A DNA stretch of 7,091 nucleotides from Desulfosarcina sp. (GTDB taxonomy: Bacteria > Desulfobacterota > Desulfobacteria > Desulfobacterales > Desulfosarcinaceae), in the NCBI GenBank assembly GCA_018224455.1, contig JAGTUY010000479.1, positions 1-7,091 of the forward strand. Direction: 5' to 3'. The position numbers and the translations under genes were made by a program. Below are positions 1 through 6,370 of this stretch, one piece after another. Under the pieces are notes generated by a model. It was not told the origin of the DNA. It did no database searches and worked only from the letters and a program-made list of their open reading frames with translations. Position 1 is the first letter of the stretch. Each line of letters opens with the position of its first letter.

Positions 1-797
1 ATCCGGAAAGCGATGATGTCGTAGACTTCTTCAAAGGGCAGGTTCTGGACCAACATTTTCTGGTGAATGCTGTAAAAATGCTTGTAGCGCCCGCTGACCT
101 CGGCGTTCAGACCGTTCTCGTCCAGCTTTTTTTGAATGTAGCGCTTGACGGTTTCCACATAGTTTTCCCGGTCCTCCTTATCTTTGTCCACCCGGCGTTG
201 GATATCTTCGTAGGCCGCGGGATTCAGGAATTGAAAGGATCGGTTTTCCAGTTCGTTCTTGATCCAGTAGATGCCCAGCCGGGAAGCGATGGGCGCATAA
301 ATGTCCAGGGTTTCCCTGGCGATCTTCTTTTTCTTGGCGGTGCTTTTGTGAAATTGAAGGGTCCGCATGTTGTGGAGACGATCGGCCAGCTTGATCAGGA
401 CGACCCGGATATCGTCGGCCATGGCCAGCAGCATCTTGCGAATACTTTCCGCCTCCCTGGCCTGGGCGCTGTTGAAGGGCAGCTTGCTCAGCTTGGTGAC
501 GCCGGAGACGATGTGCAGAACGTCATGCCCGAACATCTCTTCAAGTTCTTCTTCCGTGGCATGGGTGTCCTCGATGACATCGTGAAGCAGGCCGGCGGCA
601 ATGCTTACCGAATCCAGTTTCATTTCCGCCAGGATGCCGGCCACCTCCAGCGGGTGGGAGAGATAGGGCTCGCCGGACAGCCGCATCTGGCCGTCATGGA
701 CCCGGGCCGAGAAAATATAGGCCCGGTCGACGATGTCTACGTCCGCATCCGGGTGATTTTCAAGAACCTTGTCAAGGATGTCGGTGATTCGAATCAT
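1..797 (-). CDS. Bifunctional (p)ppGpp synthetase/hydrolase, RelA/SpoT family (3' end outside window)
   Basis: The first 265 codons are present and the gene runs off the left edge. The product makes and degrades the stringent-response alarmone (p)ppGpp in the cytoplasm. The N-terminal HD hydrolase domain is intact: R39, H48, H72-D73, E76-D77 (motif HDVIEDT), D139 and N143 match, with a constant offset, the catalytic and nucleotide-binding residues known from the Streptococcus Rel enzyme. Hydrolase activity is therefore expected, which argues against a RelA-type enzyme with a dead HD domain. The synthetase domain begins near residue 235, where R237, K239 and D260 correspond to known nucleotide-binding residues. 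The rest of that domain and the TGS and ACT regions lie outside, so synthetase activity cannot be judged. The ATG at 797 overlaps the proS stop by one base (TAATG) and has no clear Shine-Dalgarno, which suggests translation by reinitiation. The family is certain; rel versus spoT naming is left open. Confidence 0.95.
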   Translation of the reverse strand, partial: MIRITDILDKVLENHPDADVDIVDRAYIFSARVHDGQMRLSGEPYLSHPLEVAGILAEMKLDSVSIAAGLLHDVIEDTHATEEELEEMFGHDVLHIVSGVTKLSKLPFNSAQAREAESIRKMLLAMADDIRVVLIKLADRLHNMRTLQFHKSTAKKKKIARETLDIYAPIASRLGIYWIKNELENRSFQFLNPAAYEDIQRRVDKDKEDRENYVETVKRYIQKKLDENGLNAEVSGRYKHFYSIHQKMLVQNLPFEEVYDIIAFR

Positions 798-2317
798 TAG
801 TATGCTTTGGCAAATACCACGCGCGCATGACTGGGTTTCCCGCAGCAGATACATGCGCCTGGCTCCTTTTGCGCCGTTAACGGAATGCAACGGATGGTGA
901 CGTTGAGATCCGTTTTGATTTTGGCCTCGCAGGCCTCATCACCGCACCAGTGGGACATGGCAAAGCCGCCGTGGATCTCCGGTTTCTCGAGGTTCTTGGG
1001 CGTGAACCAGTCGTAGAAATCGTTGCGGTTATCCACCGTGCGGGTGTGTGCATCCCTGAAACGGCAGGCCCGCTCGTAAAGGCGGCCCTGAATGTCGTCA
1101 AGGATGCCTGGCAGCTGGGCCACGAAGGCCTCACGCTTCATCGCCGTTTTATCGCGATGCGATTTGTCGCGACGGCCGACGAACACGGAGTCTTCGGTCA
1201 TGTCCCGCGGTCCGATTTCGACCCGCACCGGGATGCCTTTTTTAATCCAGTCCCAGCCCCGGGCGCCGCCGATATCCCGATCGTCCACTTCCACCACCAG
1301 ATCCCGGCCAGCGTAGGCCATCTCCCTCAAGGCCGCGGCCACTCCATTGACGTAATCCATCACTTTTTGCCGGTCGTCCGGGTTCCTGAAAATGGGCAGC
1401 AGCACCACGTGCGCCGGTGCAACCCGCGGCGGCATGATGACGCCGTCGTCATCGCCATGGGTCATGATCAGCCCGCCGATCATACGCGTTGAGGTCCCCC
1501 ATGACGTGGTCCAGGCGAAGTCCTCGGTCTCCTTCTCGGTCTGGAACCGGATATTGGAGGCCTTGGCGAAGTTCTGCCCCAGAAAGTGTGAGGTGCCTGC
1601 CTGCAGTGCTTTGCGGTCCTGCATCATGGCTTCGATGCACAAGGTGTCCACGGCGCCGGGGAAGCGCTCCGCTGCCGTCTTGCTGCCCTCGATGACCGGC
1701 ATGGCCAGATCCTCCTGGACCATGCGGGTATAAACCTTGAGCATCATCTTTGTCCGCTCGATCGCCTCCGTATCCGTGGCATGGGCGGTGTGCCCCTCCT
1801 GCCACAGGAATTCGCTGGTGCGCAGGAAGATCCTGGTGCGCATTTCCCAGCGCACCACGTTAGCCCACTGATTGATCAGCAGGGGCAGGTCGCGGTAGCT
1901 GCTGACCCACTTGGAAAAAGAATCGCCGATGATGGTTTCCGACGTGGGACGGACCACCAGGGGCTCGGTGAGGGGACCGCCGGGAACCAGCCCGCCGCCG
2001 GGCCCTTTTTCCAACCGGTGATGGGTGACCACGGCGCATTCTTTGGCGAACCCGTCCACATGTTCAGCTTCTTTCTCCAGAAAACTGACCGGAATGAAAA
2101 GCGGAAAATAAGCGTTTTTCACGCCCGTTGCCTTGAACAGGCGGTCCATCCGGGCCACGATGTTTTCCCACAGGGCGTATCCCCACGGCTTGATGACCAT
2201 ACAGCCGCGCACCGGTGCGCGTTCGGCCATATCGGAAGCTTTGATGACCGCTTGATACCATTCCGGATAATCTTCATCCCGCGAAGGCGAGATGGCGTTT
2301 TTCTGCGGTTTCCCCAT
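797..2317 (-). CDS. proS: Prolyl-tRNA synthetase, archaeal/eukaryotic-type (short class IIa form)
   Basis: Charges tRNA-Pro with proline in the cytoplasm. The 506-residue protein is the short form. It lacks the roughly 180-residue editing insertion that sits between motifs 2 and 3 of the usual bacterial ProRS and carries the C-terminal extension of the archaeal/eukaryotic type. Motif 1 lies around residues 46-76. The proline-site motif RPTSE is at 123-127. Motif 2 spans about 157-180 (RWEMRTR, then FLWQEGHTAHA). Motif 3 spans about 274-301, with GGLIMTHGDDDG and PPRVAP. The anticodon-binding domain follows from about 302. The C-terminal zinc-type domain has C458, C463, C489 and C492, and the chain ends in the family's typical FAKAY with a terminal tyrosine. 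The ATG at 2317 lies 9 bp after the ispG stop, with AGGA about 8 bases upstream. Its stop overlaps the start of the (p)ppGpp synthetase gene. Short-form ProRS is known from scattered bacterial groups, so old lateral transfer is plausible but not shown here. Confidence 0.97.
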   Translation of the reverse strand: MGKPQKNAISPSRDEDYPEWYQAVIKASDMAERAPVRGCMVIKPWGYALWENIVARMDRLFKATGVKNAYFPLFIPVSFLEKEAEHVDGFAKECAVVTHHRLEKGPGGGLVPGGPLTEPLVVRPTSETIIGDSFSKWVSSYRDLPLLINQWANVVRWEMRTRIFLRTSEFLWQEGHTAHATDTEAIERTKMMLKVYTRMVQEDLAMPVIEGSKTAAERFPGAVDTLCIEAMMQDRKALQAGTSHFLGQNFAKASNIRFQTEKETEDFAWTTSWGTSTRMIGGLIMTHGDDDGVIMPPRVAPAHVVLLPIFRNPDDRQKVMDYVNGVAAALREMAYAGRDLVVEVDDRDIGGARGWDWIKKGIPVRVEIGPRDMTEDSVFVGRRDKSHRDKTAMKREAFVAQLPGILDDIQGRLYERACRFRDAHTRTVDNRNDFYDWFTPKNLEKPEIHGGFAMSHWCGDEACEAKIKTDLNVTIRCIPLTAQKEPGACICCGKPSHARVVFAKAY

Positions 2318-2326
2318 GTGTGTGTC

Positions 2327-3529
2327 CTACCTGTTTTTAAAACCGTTCACCGTTCTGGGTTCACCGTTCAGGGTTCCCTTGGTTGAGATCTTCGATGAAT
2401 CCTGAACCGTTGAACCTCTCAACCCTGAACGGACATCTGGTTTTGTTGAATGGGTATGGTTTTGTTTTTCAAATTCGTCCACGGCTTCCAGAACCACCTC
2501 CACCAGCCGGTCTTCGGGAAATTTTTTAACGACCTTCCCCTTTTTGAACAGAATACCCACCCCGCAGCCCCCGGCTACGCCGATGTCTGCTTCGCGGGCT
2601 TCTCCGGGGCCGTTGACCACACAGCCCATGATCGCCAGTTTTACCGGGGTGGTGCGTGTCATCAGCGCTTTTTCCACCTTGTCCACGATGTCAAACAGGG
2701 GGATGTCGCATCGTCCGCAGGTGGGGCAGGAGATGATCTCCGGTCCGCGGTGGCGGATATCCAGCGCCCGCAGGATTTCGTAGCCCACCCGGATCTCCTC
2801 CACCGGATCGCGGGTGAGGGAGACCCTCAGGGTATCTCCAATGCCTTCGGCCAGCAGGGTGCCGATACCCAGGGCCGACTTGACGATGCCCGAATAGAGA
2901 GACCCGGCTTCGGTAACACCCACATGAAGGGGCAGGTCGGTTTTTTGCGACAGCAGTCGATAGGCCGCAAGGGTTCGGGGCACGTCCGATGCCTTGATGG
3001 ATATCTTGATCTCTTGAAAATCCAAATCCTGCAGCAGGGCCGCATGTCGCAGGGCGCTTGCGACCATGCCGGCAGCGGTGACACCCTCGTGCGCCTCGAG
3101 GATATCCTTTTCCAGGGAGCCGGCGTTGACGCCGATGCGAATGGGAATCCGGTGGTCTTTGGCGCAATCGACAAGGGCTTTGATGTGCCTTCGGCTGCCG
3201 ATGTTGCCGGGGTTAAATCGCAGGCCATCGGCACCGCCCCTGGCCGATGCAATGGCCAGGCGGTGGTCAAAATGGACGTCCGCGACCAGGGGGATGGTGA
3301 TCTGTTTTTTGATCCGGGGAATCGCATCGGCAGCGGACAGGTCCGGGATTGCCACACGGACGATTTCACAGCCGGCCAGCGTCAGTTGATGAATTTGTTC
3401 CACGGTGGCCGTGACATCATCGGTTTTGGTATTGGTCATGGACTGGACGCTGATGGGTGCTCCACCACCCACGGCAACGCCGCCCACCATAATGCGGCGG
3501 GTTTTTTTTCTGATTATGGATTGAAGCAT
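2327..3529 (-). CDS. ispG: 4-hydroxy-3-methylbut-2-en-1-yl diphosphate synthase (IspG/GcpE) with unusual C-terminal tail
   Basis: Converts MEcPP to HMBPP, the penultimate step of the MEP isoprenoid pathway, as a cytoplasmic [4Fe-4S] enzyme supplied with electrons by ferredoxin or flavodoxin. Residues 1-356 align along their whole length with bacterial IspG. The TIM-barrel part holds SVQSMTNT (27-34), RFNPGNIG (104-111) and RIGVNAGSLEKD (131-142). The C-terminal iron-sulfur part has C268 and C271 (CPTC), C303 and E310 (CVVNGPGE), the expected cluster ligands. It is the short bacterial form without the large insertion seen in plants. Residues 357-400 have no counterpart in the family and are encoded by a repeat-rich stretch at 2330-2461, so the normal end is near residue 356. 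The ATG at 3529 lies 9 bp after the upstream hydrolase stop and has only a weak ribosome binding site. An 8-A run lies in codons 7-9. Confidence 0.97.
   Translation of the reverse strand: MLQSIIRKKTRRIMVGGVAVGGGAPISVQSMTNTKTDDVTATVEQIHQLTLAGCEIVRVAIPDLSAADAIPRIKKQITIPLVADVHFDHRLAIASARGGADGLRFNPGNIGSRRHIKALVDCAKDHRIPIRIGVNAGSLEKDILEAHEGVTAAGMVASALRHAALLQDLDFQEIKISIKASDVPRTLAAYRLLSQKTDLPLHVGVTEAGSLYSGIVKSALGIGTLLAEGIGDTLRVSLTRDPVEEIRVGYEILRALDIRHRGPEIISCPTCGRCDIPLFDIVDKVEKALMTRTTPVKLAIMGCVVNGPGEAREADIGVAGGCGVGILFKKGKVVKKFPEDRLVEVVLEAVDEFEKQNHTHSTKPDVRSGLRGSTVQDSSKISTKGTLNGEPRTVNGFKNR
2342..2376. repeat. Five tandem heptamers ending in GTTC, inside the ispG 3' end
   Basis: On the plus strand, five consecutive 7-base units begin at 2342, 2349, 2356, 2363 and 2370. 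They read accgttc, accgttc, tgggttc, accgttc and agggttc. Units 2-3 and 4-5 form a 14-base duplication with one mismatch. Related units in the opposite orientation (containing GAAC) occur at about 2397-2433. Because the unit is seven bases long, successive copies are read in different frames by the ispG reading frame, yet no stop arises until 2329. The arrangement looks like dispersed intergenic GTTC/GAAC-type repeats, but their presence elsewhere in the genome cannot be seen from this window. Confidence 0.85.
2364..2432. repeat. 12-bp perfect inverted repeat upstream of proS
   Basis: The 12 bases ccgttcagggtt at 2364-2375 are exactly complementary to aaccctgaacgg at 2421-2432, separated by 45 bases. 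A second perfect 8-bp pair, ggttgaga at 2381-2388 with tctcaacc at 2417-2424, shares bases 2421-2424 with the first, so the two full stems cannot coexist in one RNA. On the minus-strand transcript these lie about 47-115 bases before the proS ATG, within the ispG tail. A run of U does not directly follow the long stem, so I do not call a terminator. Confidence 0.75.
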
Positions 3530-3538
3530 GCTTTGGTG

Positions 3539-4189
3539 TTATCCCATCCCGCAGAACGGGTTGGTTCTTTTTTCAACCCCGATGGCGGTGTTGCCCATGT
3601 GTCCCGGATAAACCGTGACGTCTTCATCAAGGGTAAAGAGCTTGGTTTGGATGCTGTTGATCAGGGTGTCGAAATTGCCGCCGGGAAAATCGGTCCTGCC
3701 GATTGAGCCGGCAAAGAGGGTATCGCCTACAAATACCGCCTTTTTCAGGGCGCCCGCGTGGGTGTGTTCGACGTACAGGCAAATGCCGCCGATGGTATGG
3801 CCCGGGGTGTGAAGCACCTTCAGGGTATGGGTGCCAAAGGAGATGGTATCCCCGTCTTCCAGCAGCCGATCCGCCGTGGGTGAGTCTTCCGCCGCCAGAC
3901 CCCAGGCGGCCGCCGTGGCCGACAACTGGGTGAGCATGGGGGCGTCGGCACCGTGGATGAGAATATCTGCACCGGTCGTCTCCTTGAGCCGCTTGTTGGC
4001 GCCGACGTGGTCAAAGTGGCCATGGGTGTTGATGATATGAACCACGGTCAACCTGTCCCCGGCCAAGCGGGTGAGGATGCGGTCGGCATCGTCCCCGGGA
4101 TCGATGACCACGGCCTGACGCGTATCTTCACATCCCAGAATGAAACAGTTTGCCTGAATGGGGCCCAGGGTCATTTGACGTATTATCAA
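3539..4189 (-). CDS. Metallo-beta-lactamase-fold hydrolase, glyoxalase II-like (small YcbL-like type)
   Basis: A 216-residue cytoplasmic metal-dependent hydrolase. The binuclear metal site is complete: H56, H58, D60 and H61 in the THGHFDH motif, H131 (HTPGHT), D156 (VFVGDTLF) and H197 (YPGH). GRTDFPGG at 164-171 and a C-terminal NPF are typical of glyoxalase II-like relatives. The chain stops after the catalytic fold and lacks the C-terminal helical glutathione-binding domain of classical GloB, so the substrate is uncertain; a thioester such as a glutathione conjugate is possible but unproven. I start it at TTG 4189, because AAGGAGG lies 6 bases upstream and the resulting N-terminus MIIRQMTLGPIQANC fits the family. 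The first in-frame ATG, at 4174, would lie 21 bases from that site. The frame stays open as far as an ATG at 4339, but that stretch is out-of-frame nusB sequence. It begins 11 bp after the nusB stop and ends 9 bp before ispG. Confidence 0.92.
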   Translation of the reverse strand: MIIRQMTLGPIQANCFILGCEDTRQAVVIDPGDDADRILTRLAGDRLTVVHIINTHGHFDHVGANKRLKETTGADILIHGADAPMLTQLSATAAAWGLAAEDSPTADRLLEDGDTISFGTHTLKVLHTPGHTIGGICLYVEHTHAGALKKAVFVGDTLFAGSIGRTDFPGGNFDTLINSIQTKLFTLDEDVTVYPGHMGNTAIGVEKRTNPFCGMG

Positions 4190-4195
4190 TGCGTT

Positions 4196-4202
4196 CCTCC
4201 TT
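4196..4202 (-). promoter_or_regulatory. Strong Shine-Dalgarno that selects a TTG start for the hydrolase
   Basis: On the minus strand AAGGAGG occupies 4202-4196 and its two leading A bases are also the end of the nusB TAA stop. The TTG at 4189-4187 follows after six bases, an ideal spacing. No other initiation codon in the correct frame lies at a usable distance. Confidence 0.8.
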
Positions 4203-4617
4203 AAATGGTGTCTGCTTCCATGGCCAGTCGGATGCTGTCCAGGATGCCGTTGATGAAGGCGCCGGACTCGTCGGTGCCGAAGCGCTTCCCCACGTCGATG
4301 GCCTCGTTGATGGAAACTTTGGGAGGGATGTCGGCGCAATAGAGCAGCTCGAATACGGCGATGCGCAATACATTGCGATCCACGCAGGACATGCGCGAGA
4401 GTTTCCAGTTGCTCGAGAACCGTTCGATCACCGTGTCGATCGTTTTGCGGTTTTCCTGTACCCCGTCCACCAGACGGTGGAAAAACGGCTGGGTGGGTTT
4501 GTCCTGGGTAAAACTGCTGCAGAACAGTCCAACGGGGTCCTCCACCGCATCCCGGTGCATATCCATATAAAATAGTGCCTGCAGGGCCCGTTCTCTGGAC
4601 AATCGGCGGGTTCCCAT
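4201..4617 (-). CDS. nusB: Transcription antitermination protein NusB
   Basis: A 138-residue, all-helical RNA-binding protein. In the known system NusB pairs with NusE (ribosomal protein S10) on boxA RNA to support antitermination of rRNA operons. The N-terminal RRLSRERALQALFYMD (4-19) matches the family's Arg-rich helix; VDRNVLRIAVFEL (79-91), VSINEAIDVGKRFGT (101-115) and FINGILD (121-127) are the conserved core and C-terminal signatures. Length is normal. The ATG at 4617 sits two bases after the ribH TGA and has AAGGGG about five bases upstream. A GTG at 4623, overlapping that TGA, would add two residues and is a less likely alternative. The ribH-nusB pairing is a long-known arrangement in many bacteria. 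Confidence 0.96.
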   Translation of the reverse strand: MGTRRLSRERALQALFYMDMHRDAVEDPVGLFCSSFTQDKPTQPFFHRLVDGVQENRKTIDTVIERFSSNWKLSRMSCVDRNVLRIAVFELLYCADIPPKVSINEAIDVGKRFGTDESGAFINGILDSIRLAMEADTI

Positions 4618-4619
4618 GG

Positions 4620-5093
4620 TCACCCCTTGTCCACCGTCTCCATCAGGTTGGCCATCTCGATGGCGGCGACGGCCGCACTCCAGCCTTTGTTGCCCGCTTT
4701 GGTGCCGGCACGCTCGATGGCCTGCTCGATGCTGTCTGTGGTGACAATGCCGAAGATGACAGGCACCTGGGTCTCCATGCCCACCTGGGCGATGCCTTTG
4801 GAGGCCTCGGCGCATACATAGTCAAAATGCGGCGTGGCGCCGCGAATAACCGCTCCCAGACAGACGATTGCATGATACTTGCTGCTTTTGGCCATGCGCA
4901 TGGCCACCATGGGAATTTCGAAGGCACCGGGCACCTTGACCAGATCGATGTCTGCGTCTTCGGCACCGCTGCGGGTCAGTGCATCGACGGCGCCGCCCAC
5001 GAGTCGGTCGGTAATGAAATCGTTGAAACGGCTGGCAATGATACCGAACCGCTTACCTTTGGCGACCAGGCCGGCTTCGATGATATTCGGCAT
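4620..5093 (-). CDS. ribH: 6,7-dimethyl-8-ribityllumazine synthase (lumazine synthase, beta subunit)
   Basis: Condenses 3,4-dihydroxy-2-butanone 4-phosphate (from RibBA) with 5-amino-6-ribitylaminouracil to form lumazine, the substrate of RibE. It is a cytoplasmic oligomer, pentameric or a 60-subunit capsid in known members. The 157-residue length is typical. Active-site residues are present with a +1 offset from the Bacillus enzyme: F23 in SRFND, which stacks on the pyrimidine ring; GAFEIP (56-61); H89 in AVIRGATPHFDYV; R128 in the phosphate-binding region; and K136 in KAGNKGWSAA. The ATG at 5093 is 18 bp after the ribBA stop. A GGAGAGG purine stretch starts directly after that stop, with GAGG 11 bases from the ATG, slightly long but usable. 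Confidence 0.98.
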   Translation of the reverse strand: MPNIIEAGLVAKGKRFGIIASRFNDFITDRLVGGAVDALTRSGAEDADIDLVKVPGAFEIPMVAMRMAKSSKYHAIVCLGAVIRGATPHFDYVCAEASKGIAQVGMETQVPVIFGIVTTDSIEQAIERAGTKAGNKGWSAAVAAIEMANLMETVDKG

Positions 5094-5111
5094 AGGACGG
5101 TTTTCCTCTCC

Positions 5112-6338
5112 TTATTGATGTTTTACGGTTTCTTCAAAACTGAGCGTATGGCCCATTTTAAGCTTTTTGCACTCGAGATAACACCGGTTGTATTCGTTGG
5201 GCTCAACCTCGATGGGCACCTGTTCCTCCATGCTGAGCCCATAGCCCTGAAGCCCGACCATCTTCTTAGGGTTGTTGGTCAACAGGCGCAACTTGCGCAC
5301 ACCGATGTTGACCAGCATTTGCGCGCCAAGGCCGTAGTCACGCATGTCGTCCTTGAACCCCAGCTTCAGGTTGGCCTCCACCGTGTCCATGCCTTTGCAA
5401 CGTTGCAGCTCGTAGGCCTTGAGCTTGTTGATTAAGCCAATGCCCCGGCCTTCCTGGCGCAGGTAGAGAATCACACCGGATCCTTCGGCGGCTACCATCG
5501 CCATGGCCTTGTGCAGTTGGTCACCGCAGTCGCAGCGCATGGAGCCGAAGATGTCACCGGTCATGCATTCCGAGTGCACCCGCACCATGGTGGGCGTTTC
5601 CGGATCGATCTCCCCCTTTACCAGGGCGATGTGCGTGAGGTTGTCCACGTCGTTTTCAAAAGCGATCATTTTAAAGTCGCCGCCGTGGAGGGTGGGGATG
5701 ATGGTTTCCGCGGCCCGGTGGACGAAGCTTTCCGTTCGGATGCGGTACTCCACCAGATCGGCGATGGTGCAGATGCCGATGCCGTGCTGCCCGCTGAATT
5801 CTTCAAGCGCCGGCATGCGTGCCATGGTGCCGTCGTCGTCCATGATTTCGCAGATGACGCCCGCCGGCCTGAGGCCGGCCAGTCGGGCCAGGTCCACGCT
5901 TCCTTCGGTCTGACCCACACGCACCATGACACCGCCATCACGCGCCCGCAGCGGGAATATGTGGCCCGGCCGGGTCAGGTCGCCGGGTTTGGCGTCGTCA
6001 GCCACGGCAGCAGCGATGGTGGTGGCCCGGTCGGCGGCAGAGATCCCGGTCGTGACCCCGCATTTGGCCTCGATGGAGACGGTGAAACCGGTTTCAAAAG
6101 GGCTGGTGTTGTTTTGCACCATCATGGGCAGGTTCAACTGGGCACATTTTTGAGCGGTCAGCGACAGGCAGATGAGGCCCCTGCCATACTTGGCCATGAA
6201 GTTGATGGCTTCGGGGGTCACCTTCTCCCCCGCCAAGGTCAGGTCGCCTTCGTTCTCCCGATCTTCATCGTCGACGAGGATGACCATTTTGCCATTGCGG
6301 ATATCTTCGATGGCCTGGTCGATGGTAATTTTCGGCAT
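5112..6338 (-). CDS. ribBA: Bifunctional DHBP synthase / GTP cyclohydrolase II (RibBA)
   Basis: Feeds both branches of riboflavin synthesis. The N-terminal domain (about 1-200) makes 3,4-dihydroxy-2-butanone 4-phosphate from ribulose 5-phosphate. The C-terminal domain (about 205-400) opens GTP to the pyrimidine precursor. RibB signatures are DDEDRENEGD (23-32, with the acidic Mg2+ ligand), NNTSPFETGFTVSIE (76-90), RPGHIFPL (123-130) and CEIMDDDGTMAR (163-174). The expected HTEA motif instead reads QTEG at 143-146, replacing a metal-ligand histidine. RibA signatures are complete: zinc cysteines C258, C269 and C271, RQEGRGIGL (294-302), DYGLGAQ (334-340) and LLTNNPKKM (352-360). At 408 residues it has the usual fused length. 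The ATG at 6338 lies 32 bp after the ribE stop with AGGAG 11 bases upstream. The GTP cyclohydrolase half looks fully active; the RibB half probably is, with the reservation about Q143. Confidence 0.97.
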   Translation of the reverse strand: MPKITIDQAIEDIRNGKMVILVDDEDRENEGDLTLAGEKVTPEAINFMAKYGRGLICLSLTAQKCAQLNLPMMVQNNTSPFETGFTVSIEAKCGVTTGISAADRATTIAAAVADDAKPGDLTRPGHIFPLRARDGGVMVRVGQTEGSVDLARLAGLRPAGVICEIMDDDGTMARMPALEEFSGQHGIGICTIADLVEYRIRTESFVHRAAETIIPTLHGGDFKMIAFENDVDNLTHIALVKGEIDPETPTMVRVHSECMTGDIFGSMRCDCGDQLHKAMAMVAAEGSGVILYLRQEGRGIGLINKLKAYELQRCKGMDTVEANLKLGFKDDMRDYGLGAQMLVNIGVRKLRLLTNNPKKMVGLQGYGLSMEEQVPIEVEPNEYNRCYLECKKLKMGHTLSFEETVKHQ

Positions 6339-6370
6339 GGTGGAACTTTCTCCTGCAAGGCGTTAATTGA

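Noticed and set aside
63..800. Plus-strand open frame of 245 codons at the left edge
   Set aside because: The reverse strand reads continuously as a RelA/SpoT HD domain with every catalytic residue, so the plus frame is a shadow.
2330..2461. Rho-independent terminator between ispG and proS
   Set aside because: The stems have long loops and no uridine tract directly follows, and proS begins 9 bp after the ispG stop.
2450..3706. Plus-strand open frame of 418 codons antisense to ispG
   Set aside because: The minus strand encodes unmistakable IspG with all cluster ligands. The plus frame is not recognisable as any family, and long antisense frames are expected in GC-rich genes.
4190..4339. Upstream-extended start of the hydrolase at an ATG at 4339
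   Set aside because: The added residues are out-of-frame nusB sequence without family similarity, while a proper ribosome binding site points to 4189.
4618..4815. Upstream extension of nusB to an ATG at 4815
   Set aside because: The extension overlaps ribH out of frame. The conserved NusB N-terminus begins at the ATG at 4617, which has its own ribosome binding site.
5863..5879. Perfect 7-bp GC hairpin with a 3-base loop
   Set aside because: It lies inside ribBA where the encoded residues (AGLRPAG) are conserved in the family, with no following T run; most likely a chance product of GC-rich codons.
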